From the NCBI RefSeq assembly GCF_033343995.1, contig NZ_CP137573.1:744001-808000 (forward strand): a stretch of DNA of 64,000 nucleotides, read 5' to 3'. Shown here piece by piece: positions 6,667 through 13,942 of the stretch; position 1 is the first letter of the stretch; each line of letters begins with the position of its first letter. The notes beneath the pieces were generated by a model, which was not told the DNA's origin, ran no database searches, and saw only the letters and a list, made by a program, of their open reading frames with translations. The stretch is from Streptomyces sp. HUAS YS2. Its GTDB lineage: Bacteria; Actinomycetota; Actinomycetes; Streptomycetales; Streptomycetaceae. Both the position numbers and the translations under genes were made by a program.

Positions 6667-8513
6667 GCGTCCTGCTCTGGGCGCTCGTGGCGCTGCCGCT
6701 GACGGCCGGGACGCTGCTCGCGCTCGCCGGGCGGCCGGCGGACCGATGGGCCCCCGTGGTGGCGGTCGCGGTCGCCGCGGCCGCACTGTGGCTCGCCGTC
6801 GTCGCCGCGGTCCGGCATCCGGCGGTCGAGGCGCCCTTCCTCGCCGGGCTGCCCGTGCGCCTGGCGGTGGACGGCCTGTCCGGGGTCCTCGTCGTCACCG
6901 TCACCGCCATCACCCTGGCCGTCCTGCTGTTCGCGGCGGCGGAGTTCGACGCCTCGGAGGCGCGGGCCCGGTTCTTCGGGCTGATGCTCGTCTTCGCGGG
7001 CAGCATGCTCGTCACGGTCACCGCCAGCACCCTCCTGACACTGCTCCTGGGCTGGGAGGTCATGGGCGCCGCCTCCTGGGCGCTGATCGGCTACTGGTGG
7101 CGCGACCCTGTTCGTACGGCGGCGGCCGACACGGCCTTCCTCACCACCCGCGCGGCCGACCTCGGGCTCTATCTGGCGGCGGGCGCCGCCCTGGCCGCCG
7201 CACCGGGTCCGCTCGCCCTCGACGGGCTCGCGCGCGCCGGCGAACCGTGGCTGTCCGTCGTGACGGCGGGCCTCCTCGTGGCCGCGCTCGGCAAATCGGC
7301 CCAGCTCCCCTTCAGCTTCTGGCTGTCGCGGGCCATGCAGGGGCCGAGCCCGGTCTCGGCGCTGCTGCACTCCGCGGCGATGGTGGTGGCGGGGGCGTAT
7401 CTGCTGCTGCGGACCCGGCCGTTGCTCGAAGCGTCGGGGTGGGGCGCGGACGCGGCGGCGTGGGCGGGTGCCGTGACCGCCGTCGTGCTCGGTCTCGTGG
7501 CCGTGGCACAGACCGACTTCAAGCAGCTGCTGGCCGCGTCGACGTGCGCGCAGATCGGATACATGGTGCTCGCCGCCGGGGCGGGGGCGAGCACCGGCGG
7601 TGTGCTGCAGCTGATGGCCCATGCCGCGGCGAAGAGCCTGCTGTTCCTGACGGCGGGTGCCTGGCTGACCGCATGGGGGACGCAGCGGCTCCCCGAGCTC
7701 CGGGGCGCGGCCCGGACGTACCGGGCCGCCGGGGTGGTGTGCACCGTGGGCGCGCTGTCGTTGGCAGGGCTGCCCCCGTTCGCCCTGTGGGCGGCCAAGG
7801 ACGTCCTGCTGGCCGGGGCTCGCGAGGACGGCGCGTGGCTGTACGCGACCGGGCTCGCGGCGGCCGTGATCTCCGCCGTCTACAGCGTGCGGATCCTCCG
7901 GTTCGTGTGGGACCGACCGGAGCCGCGCGCGGCCTCCGGGCGGCGGATCCCCGGCGGAGCGATCGCCCCGCTGACGCTGCTCGCCCTCGCCTGCCTCGCC
8001 CTGACGCCCGTGGCCTTCCCTCCGGTGCGGACCGCGCTCGCCGACTATCTCGGCACCGCGGGCGAACCCGACCCGCACCTCTGGGAGTTCGCGCTGTCCG
8101 GTGCCCTCGCGCTCGCCTCCGCCGCCGGTGCCTGGGCGTGGCCCCGGGCCAGGTCATGGGGCCGGTCCGGCCCTCTGCAGCGGGCCGGCGGGCAGTGGCT
8201 CGGGCTCGAACGGGCCGCCCACGTCCTCCTCGTGTCCCCCACGCTGCGGACCGCCCGCGCCGCCGCCCGGTTCGACGCCCGTGTCCTGGACCGAGCCGTA
8301 CAGGCATCGGCCCTCGGGGCCGTCGCCTGCGCCCGCTGGACGAACCGGTTCGTCGAGGGGGCGATCGAGCGTGCGGTCGAGGGCGTCGCCACCGCGGCCC
8401 GGCGGCTCGGCCGCTGGGCCCGCCGACCGCAGACCGGACAGCTGCACCAGTACCTCGCCCAGGCCGTCGCCGCATTCTCCGTCCTCGCCGTCGTGCTCGT
8501 CCTCGTGAGGTAG
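6663..8513 (+). CDS. nuoL: Complex I antiporter-like subunit L (NuoL)
   Basis: 616 residues with about 15 transmembrane helices and the proton-conducting membrane transporter signature. Key charges are in place: GWEVMGAASWALIGYWW (the conserved glutamate in helix 5), GKSAQLPFSFWLSRAMQGPSPVSALLHSAAMV (the lysine and the broken helix), and AQTDFKQLLAASTCAQIGYM (the second lysine segment). The C-terminal 130 residues hold the amphipathic HL-like extension, rich in arginine and alanine (ARFDARVLDRAVQA), ending in a final helix. The GTG at 6663 overlaps the nuoK stop. In complex I this is the distal proton pump. Confidence 0.9.
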   Translation: MSVLLWALVALPLTAGTLLALAGRPADRWAPVVAVAVAAAALWLAVVAAVRHPAVEAPFLAGLPVRLAVDGLSGVLVVTVTAITLAVLLFAAAEFDASEARARFFGLMLVFAGSMLVTVTASTLLTLLLGWEVMGAASWALIGYWWRDPVRTAAADTAFLTTRAADLGLYLAAGAALAAAPGPLALDGLARAGEPWLSVVTAGLLVAALGKSAQLPFSFWLSRAMQGPSPVSALLHSAAMVVAGAYLLLRTRPLLEASGWGADAAAWAGAVTAVVLGLVAVAQTDFKQLLAASTCAQIGYMVLAAGAGASTGGVLQLMAHAAAKSLLFLTAGAWLTAWGTQRLPELRGAARTYRAAGVVCTVGALSLAGLPPFALWAAKDVLLAGAREDGAWLYATGLAAAVISAVYSVRILRFVWDRPEPRAASGRRIPGGAIAPLTLLALACLALTPVAFPPVRTALADYLGTAGEPDPHLWEFALSGALALASAAGAWAWPRARSWGRSGPLQRAGGQWLGLERAAHVLLVSPTLRTARAAARFDARVLDRAVQASALGAVACARWTNRFVEGAIERAVEGVATAARRLGRWARRPQTGQLHQYLAQAVAAFSVLAVVLVLVR

Positions 8514-8516
8514 CCG

Positions 8517-10022
8517 TTGCTCACCGCCCTCGTCTTCGCCCCGACCGCGGTCGCCCTGCTGCTGCTCGCGCTGCCCGCCCGTACCCCGCTCACGGCCCTG
8601 CGGCTCGTCTGGCCGGCGACGGCGGCCGTCGAACTCGGTCTGGTGATCGCCGTCTGGGCCGGGTACGAGACCGGCGGCGGGCGGCAGTACGAGGTGCGGG
8701 CCCGCTGGATCCCCAGCGCGGGTGTCGGCTACCACGTCGGCGTCGACGGCCTGTCGCTGCCGCTGCTCGCCCTCACCTGCGTACTGTTCCTCGCCTGCGC
8801 GGTGTACTCGCTGCGCGAGACCCGTCGCGTCCGCGCGTACGCCGCGCTTTTCCTGTTCCTGCAGACCACGTGCCTGGGGCTGTTCGTCTCCCTCGACCTG
8901 ATCCTGTTCTTCGTCTTCTTCGACCTGTCGATCGTGGCGATGTACTTCGTCATCGCCGGTTGGGGGCACCGCGACGCGAGGCAGGCGGCGCTGCAGTTCT
9001 TCCTGTACACGTTCACCGGCTCGCTCGCCCTGCTGCTCGGCTTCATCGGGCTGTACCTCGCCGCGTCCCCGCACACCTTCGACATCGTGGAGCTGACCCG
9101 GCAGAACCCGCTCGCCGGCCGGTCCGCCTACGCCGCGCTCGTGCTGCTCGCGCTGGTCGTGGGCCTCGCGGTGAAGACCCCGACCGTGCCGTTCCACACC
9201 TGGCTGCCGCCCGCCCACACCGAAGCCCCGGCGGCCGGTTCCGCGATCCTCGCCGGGGTGCTCCTGAAAATGGGGACGTACGGGTTCCTGCGCATCGCGA
9301 TGCCGCTGCTGCCGGAGGCGTGGCGGCGCTACGCGCTGACCCTGGTCGTCATCGGGGTGGTCTCCGTGCTGCACGGCGCGCTGGTGGCGCTGGCCCAGAG
9401 CGACTTCAAGCGGATGGTGGCGTACACCTCCGTCAATCACATGGGGTACATCGTGCTCGCGGTCGGCGCCGCCGCCGCGACCGCCGACACCTCGGCGCAG
9501 GCCCGTTCCCTCGCGCTGACGGGTTCGGTGACCCAGATGGTGAGCCACGGGCTGATCACCGGGGCGCTGTTCCTCCTCGCCGGGGTGCTGTACGAGCGGG
9601 GGCGGACCTACGAGATGGCCGCGTACGGCGGAGTCGCCGCCCTCGCACCGGTCTTCGCCGCCCTGACCGGCGTGGCCGCGTTCGCGTCCCTGGGGCTCCC
9701 CGGGTTCTCCGGCTTCGTCGCGGAGTTCCAGATCTTCGCGGGCTCCCTGGGGCCGCGACCGCTGGCCACCGCGCTCGCCGTGCTCGGGATCCTGCTCACG
9801 GCGGGGCTCTTCCTGCGTGCCCTGCGCCAGATCCTGACGGGGCCGCTGCGGCTGCCCGACGCACCCGGCACCCCACGGGCGTTCCCCGATCTGCGGGCGC
9901 ACGAGAGCGCGGCCGTCGTCCCGCTGCTCGCGGGGGCCGTCGTCCTCGGCATCACGCCGCGTTTCCTGCTCGACGTCATCGAGCCCGCGTCGCGCACGGT
10001 GCTGGAGCTGGTCGACAGGTGA
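8517..10022 (+). CDS. nuoM: Complex I antiporter-like subunit M (NuoM)
   Basis: 501 residues, about 14 membrane helices. The proton-pumping residues are readable: FFDLSIVAMYFVIAGWGHRD (in most NuoM the glutamate of this helix reads FFEL/E; here it is FFDL, an aspartate), then VKTPTVPFHTWLPPAHTEAPAAGS with the conserved lysine, and AQSDFKRMVAYTSVNHMGYI. The TTG at 8517 is the start: it is three bases after the nuoL stop, and GAGG just upstream can serve as ribosome binding site. It is joined to nuoN by a GTGA overlap. Confidence 0.9.
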   Translation: MLTALVFAPTAVALLLLALPARTPLTALRLVWPATAAVELGLVIAVWAGYETGGGRQYEVRARWIPSAGVGYHVGVDGLSLPLLALTCVLFLACAVYSLRETRRVRAYAALFLFLQTTCLGLFVSLDLILFFVFFDLSIVAMYFVIAGWGHRDARQAALQFFLYTFTGSLALLLGFIGLYLAASPHTFDIVELTRQNPLAGRSAYAALVLLALVVGLAVKTPTVPFHTWLPPAHTEAPAAGSAILAGVLLKMGTYGFLRIAMPLLPEAWRRYALTLVVIGVVSVLHGALVALAQSDFKRMVAYTSVNHMGYIVLAVGAAAATADTSAQARSLALTGSVTQMVSHGLITGALFLLAGVLYERGRTYEMAAYGGVAALAPVFAALTGVAAFASLGLPGFSGFVAEFQIFAGSLGPRPLATALAVLGILLTAGLFLRALRQILTGPLRLPDAPGTPRAFPDLRAHESAAVVPLLAGAVVLGITPRFLLDVIEPASRTVLELVDR

Positions 10023-11446
10023 CCGGCATGGGCGACATGAACGAGAACCCGCTGGACATCCTCCCCGAGGTGCTGCTGGCCGGTTCGGCCGTCACCGGGC
10101 TGCTGCTCGGCGCCTGGCTGCCGCGCCGCCGCCAGTGGCTGGTCGGCCTGCTCGCCGCGCTCGCCGCGGGCGGGGGGATCGTGGCGGCGGCGGTCGCCGC
10201 CTCCCGGCCCGATCTGACCGCGTTCGGCGAGGCGTTCACCGTCGACGCGATCACCGGCACGTCCCGGATCGTGGTCCTGGGCGCCGTCCTGCTCGTCCTC
10301 GCCCTCTTCGCGCGGCCGTTCCACGCGCATCCGCGCGAGAGCGAGGCGTACGTCCTGCTCCAGTTGTCCGCCCTCGGCGCCCTCGTCATGGCGGGCACCC
10401 AGGACCTGCTGCTGCTCGCCGCCGGGTACCTGCTCGCCAGTGTGCCCGCCTACACCCTGGCCGGATTCCGCAAGGACGGCCCGGGCACGGAGGCCGCGCT
10501 CAAGTACTACGTGATCGGCGCGCTGCTCGGCGTGCTCATGCTGGCCGGCATCACCTTGCTGTACGCGGCGGGACGCGCCACCGGGTATCCGCCGCTCGGC
10601 CCGGCGCTGCCCGAGGCGCCGAGGGCGCTGGTCGCGGCCGGAGCGGTCGGGCTGCTGGCCGGCGTGCTGTTCAAGGCGGGGGCGGTCCCGGCACATTTCT
10701 GGGTCCCGGACGCGATCCAGGGGAGCAGCGCCCCGGCAGCGGCGTTCCTGACCACGATCCCGAAGGTCGGCGCCCTGGCCGCCCTGCTGCGCCTCGGCGA
10801 GACGGTCCTCACCGACGGCGCGATGCCGTGGGCCGCCGTGATCTCCGTGGTGGCCGCGGCCTCGATGACGCTGGGCAATCTGGCCGCCTTCTTCCAGGAC
10901 GACGTGAAGCGGCTCCTCGCGTACTCGACCATCAGTCAGGTCGGGTACCTGCTGCTGCCGGTGGCCGTCGCCGGGCGGTCGGTCCTGGCGCAGCCCGCCC
11001 TGCTGTACTACGCGGCCGCGTACGCCGTCACGAACCTGGGCGCGTTCGCCGTGGTCTGCGCCCTCCCCCGGGCCACCCGACTCGCCGACTACCGCGGCCT
11101 CGTGCGGCACCGGCCGCTGCTCGCCGCGAGTCTCGTCGTCTGTCTGCTCGGCCTCGTCGGCACCCCGCCGACCGCCGTCTTCGTCGGCAAACTGGAGGCG
11201 TTCAGCGCCGCGTTCGACGGCGGACACGGCTGGCTCGCGGTGCTGGCCGCCGTCAACACCGTCGCCTCCGTCTTCTACTACCTGCGCTGGATCGTGCCGG
11301 CCGTCTCACGGGGCGACGGCGCCGCGCCCGCCGCCGAGGACGGCCTCGCCCGGAGCGTCGCCTACACGGCCGCCGCGATCTCCCTCGGGCTCGGGACGGC
11401 GGCGGGGCCCGTGCTCCCCGTCCTGGGCGGCTCGCTCGCCGCCTAG
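10019..11446 (+). CDS. nuoN: Complex I antiporter-like subunit N (NuoN)
   Basis: 475 residues with about 14 membrane helices. It contains the NuoN/ND2 motifs KYYVIGALLGVLMLAG, FKAGAVPAHFWVPDAIQGSSA with the central lysine, and QDDVKRLLAYSTISQVGYL. The GTG at 10019 overlaps the nuoM stop as GTGA, matching every other joint of the operon, so it is preferred over the ATG at 10028. It is the last gene of the set. No nuoB-G or nuoI follows: the next gene, 63 bases on, is a molybdate-type regulator. I see no clear terminator after it. Confidence 0.9.
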   Translation: MTGMGDMNENPLDILPEVLLAGSAVTGLLLGAWLPRRRQWLVGLLAALAAGGGIVAAAVAASRPDLTAFGEAFTVDAITGTSRIVVLGAVLLVLALFARPFHAHPRESEAYVLLQLSALGALVMAGTQDLLLLAAGYLLASVPAYTLAGFRKDGPGTEAALKYYVIGALLGVLMLAGITLLYAAGRATGYPPLGPALPEAPRALVAAGAVGLLAGVLFKAGAVPAHFWVPDAIQGSSAPAAAFLTTIPKVGALAALLRLGETVLTDGAMPWAAVISVVAAASMTLGNLAAFFQDDVKRLLAYSTISQVGYLLLPVAVAGRSVLAQPALLYYAAAYAVTNLGAFAVVCALPRATRLADYRGLVRHRPLLAASLVVCLLGLVGTPPTAVFVGKLEAFSAAFDGGHGWLAVLAAVNTVASVFYYLRWIVPAVSRGDGAAPAAEDGLARSVAYTAAAISLGLGTAAGPVLPVLGGSLAA

Positions 11447-11509
11447 TCCTGAATCCGGGGTGACGAGCGGCTCGCGCTCCGGCGCGCGGGCGTGGCCTAG
11501 AGTGCGGGT

Positions 11510-11908
11510 GTGCCGTCGTACAGCATTGGGCAGGCAGCGCAGCTGCTCGGAGTGAGTTCGGAGACCGTTCGCCGGTGGGCGGACGGCGGCAGGCTGGGCA
11601 TGGAGCGGGACGGGTCCGGCAAGCGGGTGATCGAGGGCACGGCCCTGGCCCGTTTCGCGCAGGAGCGGGGCGCCGGCCTCCACGCCGTCCCGGAGGACGG
11701 CGTGCCCACCTCCGTACGGAACTCCTTCGTGGGGATCGTGACGGCGGTACGGGTCGACGAGGTGGCCGCGCAGGTGGAGGTCCAGTCGGGTCCGCACCGG
11801 CTGGTCTCGCTGGTGACGCGGGAGGCGGTCGAGGAGCTGGGGCTCGACGTCGGGGTCACGGTGACCGCCCGGGTGAAGTCGACGAGCGTGCACATCGACC
11901 TGCCCTGA
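11510..11908 (+). CDS. HTH-Mop protein (MerR-like HTH plus TOBE domain), molybdate regulator-like
   Basis: 132 residues from the GTG at 11510. Residues 1-55 form a winged HTH of the MerR/excisionase type (SYSIGQAAQLLGVSSETVRRWADGGRL). Residues about 68-130 are a single Mop/TOBE domain (SVRNSFVGIVTAVRVDEVAAQVEVQ, ending VTARVKSTSVHIDLP), the oxyanion-binding fold of ModE and molbindins. It therefore looks like a one-chain functional analogue of ModE, binding DNA in response to molybdate or tungstate. It is a close paralogue of the protein at 12548: same length, same domains, and most motif positions shared. The two flank a truncated gene, which suggests a local duplication. Confidence 0.82.
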   Translation: MPSYSIGQAAQLLGVSSETVRRWADGGRLGMERDGSGKRVIEGTALARFAQERGAGLHAVPEDGVPTSVRNSFVGIVTAVRVDEVAAQVEVQSGPHRLVSLVTREAVEELGLDVGVTVTARVKSTSVHIDLP

Positions 11909-11909
11909 C

Positions 11910-11940
11910 GGCGCCGGGTGCCGTGACGGACCCGGGCGCC
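11910..11940. terminator. Stem-loop between convergent genes
   Basis: GGCGCCGGGT (11910-11919) pairs with ACCCGGGCGCC (11930-11940) with one bulged base and a 10-base loop, just after the HTH-Mop stop. It has no T-tract, as is usual in this GC-rich genome. It could end transcription from both sides, since the remnant gene on the other strand ends at 11966. Confidence 0.5.
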
Positions 11941-11965
11941 CCGACCGTTTCCGGCGCCTGGCCGG

Positions 11966-12508
11966 TCAGCGGCAGAGCAGGGCAGCGCGCAGGTCCACCT
12001 TGTTGTCGAGTCGCGACAGGTCGCGGCCGGTGAGCGCCTCGATGCGTTCGACGCGGTGGTGGACCGTGTTGACGTGGACGTGCAGGGCCTCGGCGGTCCG
12101 TGCCCAGGAGCAGTCGTGCGCCAGGAAGACCTCCAGGGTCTCCAGGAGCATCGCGCCGGAGCCCCGGCCGGCGCCGAGGAGCGGCCCGAGGACGGTGTCG
12201 CGGTACACCGTCCGTACGTCGGCCGGAATGCCGGCCATCAGCGTACCCAGGCCGTCGAGGTCGCCGAGTCCGGCGACCCGCGGCGCCGACGGCGACGCGG
12301 TACGGGCCGCCGCCAGCGCGTAACGGGCCTGGGTCGGGGCGGCGTTCAGCCCCTCGGGGGCGGTGACCGGCGCGCTCACGCCGGCGTGCAGGGCGAGGTC
12401 CGGGCGGCAGGCGTGGATCAGCGCCTCCGTGAGCGCGGCGACGCCGGCCTCACCTCTCGTCCGTTCCTCCAAGCGGACTCTCATCCGCGATGGAGAGTCC
12501 CACGACAT
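11966..12508 (-). pseudogene. Truncated PucR/CdaR-type regulator (C-terminal part only)
   Basis: The readable 180 residues match only the C-terminal half of PucR-type regulators. There is a GGDEF-like intermediate segment (HAGVSAPVTAPEGLNAAPTQ, then ARYALAAART) and the terminal PucR HTH (LLETLEVFLAHDCSWARTAE, then ALHVHVNTVHHRVERIEALT). Full members are usually 400-600 residues and have a sensor domain before this. Here the frame meets the promoter region of the HTH-Mop gene at 12548 after about 25 unrelated residues. The ATG at 12508 is formally possible, but the protein would lack its sensor domain. I read it as a 5'-deleted remnant; a short functional DNA-binding protein cannot be excluded. 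Third-position GC remains strong. Confidence 0.65.
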
Positions 12509-12547
12509 AGTTGCAGCTGAGAGCTGTTCCGGCCTACGGTGGCGCAT

Positions 12548-12940
12548 ATGCAGTCCTACACCATTGGCCAGGCCGCACGTCTGCTGGGCGTCAGCCCCGA
12601 CACCGCGCGGCGCTGGGCGGACGCGGGCCGGGTCGCCACCCACCGCGACGAGAGCGGCCGGCGCGTGATCGACGGCAAGTCGCTCGCCGCGTTCTCCGTG
12701 GAGATCGCGCAGGGCGAGGAGGACGACGACGCGTCGTACACCTCGGCGCGCAACGCGTTCCCGGGCATCGTCACCGGGATCAAGCTCGGCGACATCGCGG
12801 CCCAGGTCACCATCCAGGCCGGGCCGCACCGGCTGGTCTCCCTCCTCACCCGTGAGGCCGTGGAGGAACTGGGACTGGAAGTCGGCATGCAGGCCACCGC
12901 CCGCGTGAAGTCGACCAGCGTGCACATCGACCGCACCTGA
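12548..12940 (+). CDS. HTH-Mop protein (MerR-like HTH plus TOBE domain), molybdate regulator-like
   Basis: 130 residues from the ATG at 12548; a GTG nine bases upstream is in frame but adds nothing. It has the same architecture as the protein at 11510: HTH (SYTIGQAARLLGVSPDTARR), an acidic linker (QGEEDDDASYTS), then one Mop/TOBE domain (ARNAFPGIVTGIKLGDIAAQ, ending ARVKSTSVHIDRT). Its place 91 bases before modA makes it the best candidate for the local molybdate-responsive regulator. The linker differs from that of its paralogue, which lacks the run of acidic residues. Confidence 0.85.
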   Translation: MQSYTIGQAARLLGVSPDTARRWADAGRVATHRDESGRRVIDGKSLAAFSVEIAQGEEDDDASYTSARNAFPGIVTGIKLGDIAAQVTIQAGPHRLVSLLTREAVEELGLEVGMQATARVKSTSVHIDRT

Positions 12941-12957
12941 CCACCACTCACGCACCA

Positions 12958-12971
12958 CCGAGACGTCTCGG
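12958..12971. promoter_or_regulatory. Perfect 14-bp palindrome upstream of modA (candidate operator)
   Basis: CCGAGACGTCTCGG is self-complementary over all 14 bases and lies in the gap between the HTH-Mop gene and modA, 61 bases before the modA start. A palindrome in this position could be the binding site of the dimeric HTH-Mop protein. The assignment is positional only. As RNA it would form a hairpin with hardly any loop, so a terminator is less likely. Confidence 0.35.
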
Positions 12972-13031
12972 CCGTCGGCGCGACCGGCCTTGCTCCCGTT
13001 CTTTCCTCGTTCCCAAGGAGTTCAGACCCTC

Positions 13032-13847
13032 ATGTCCGTCACCCTCACCGTCGCCGGACGCCGTGTCGCCGCCACCGCCCTCACCGCCGCCCTGCTCGTG
13101 CCGCTCGCGGCCTGTTCCAGCGACGGTGACAAGAAGGACACCGGCGGTTCCGCCGCGTCCGACTCCGCGAGCGCCGAGCCGAAGGCGAACCTGACGGTCC
13201 TCGCGGCCGCCTCCCTGACCGACGTGTTCAAGACCGCGGGCGCCGCGTACGAGAAGTCCCACCCGGGCACCAAGCTCACCTTCTCCTTCGCCGGCTCGCA
13301 GGAGCTCGTCGCCCAGGTGTCCCAGGGCTCGCCGGCCGACGTCCTGGTGACCGCCGACACCAAGAGCATGGACAAGGTGAAGGCCGACACGAGCACCCCG
13401 GCGGTCATCGCGAGGAACCGGCTCGTCATAGCCACCGGTGAGGGCAACCCGCACAAGGTCGACGACCTGAAGGACCTGGCGAACACCGAGCTGAAGGTCG
13501 TACTCGCGGCGCCCGAGGTGCCGGCCGGCAAGTACAGCAAGCAGATCCTCGACGCGCAGAAGATCACGGTGAAGCCGGTCTCCCAGGAGCCCAACGTGCG
13601 CGCCGTGCTGAGCAAGGTCGAGCTGGGCGAGGCCGACGCGGGCCTGGTCTACAAGACCGACGCCGAGAGCGCGAAGGACAAGGTCGACGCGGTCGAGATC
13701 CCGGACGCCCAGAACGCCGTCGCCCAGTACCCGGCCGCCACGCTGAAGGACTCCAAGAACGCCGAGGCCGCCGCCGCGTTCGTCGCCTGGCTGTCCTCGC
13801 CGGAGGGCCAGAAGATCCTCCAGGACGCCGGCTTCCAGAAGCCGTAA
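13032..13847 (+). CDS. modA: Molybdate ABC transporter substrate-binding lipoprotein
   Basis: 271 residues. The N-terminus is a lipoprotein signal peptide with lipobox PLAAC and the acylated cysteine at residue 28, followed by a Ser/Asp-rich spacer. The mature part is a ModA-type binding protein: LTVLAAASLTDVFKTAGAAY, then FSFAGSQELVAQVSQGSPAD and DVLVTAD, ending WLSSPEGQKILQDAGF. It would capture molybdate (or tungstate) outside the membrane and deliver it to the ModBC permease. The ATG at 13032 follows AAGGAG at 13015-13020, about 11 bases away. A strong hairpin separates it from modBC, so expression of the binding protein may exceed that of the permease. Confidence 0.93.
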   Translation: MSVTLTVAGRRVAATALTAALLVPLAACSSDGDKKDTGGSAASDSASAEPKANLTVLAAASLTDVFKTAGAAYEKSHPGTKLTFSFAGSQELVAQVSQGSPADVLVTADTKSMDKVKADTSTPAVIARNRLVIATGEGNPHKVDDLKDLANTELKVVLAAPEVPAGKYSKQILDAQKITVKPVSQEPNVRAVLSKVELGEADAGLVYKTDAESAKDKVDAVEIPDAQNAVAQYPAATLKDSKNAEAAAAFVAWLSSPEGQKILQDAGFQKP

Positions 13848-13869
13848 CCGTCCGGGATCACCCAGACCC

Positions 13870-13911
13870 GGAGGGGCTGTCCGTATCCGCGGGGGAACGG
13901 ACAGCCCCTCC
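13870..13911 (+). terminator. Strong stem-loop between modA and modBC
   Basis: Bases 13870-13884 (GGAGGGGCTGTCCGT) are perfectly complementary to 13897-13911 (ACGGACAGCCCCTCC): a 15-bp stem with a 12-base loop, 23 bases after the modA stop and 31 bases before the modBC ATG. It is a likely terminator or partial terminator. Since modBC has little room for its own promoter, read-through or processing at this hairpin would set the ratio of ModA to ModBC. Confidence 0.75.
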
Positions 13912-13942
13912 GCTCCACGTTTTCACGTACTCGGGATCATCG

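Noticed and set aside
6746..11446. A 1566-codon plus-strand open frame across nuoL-nuoM-nuoN
   Set aside because: Only its end is nuoN. The rest is an out-of-frame reading of nuoL and nuoM with low-complexity Arg/Gly/Ala sequence.
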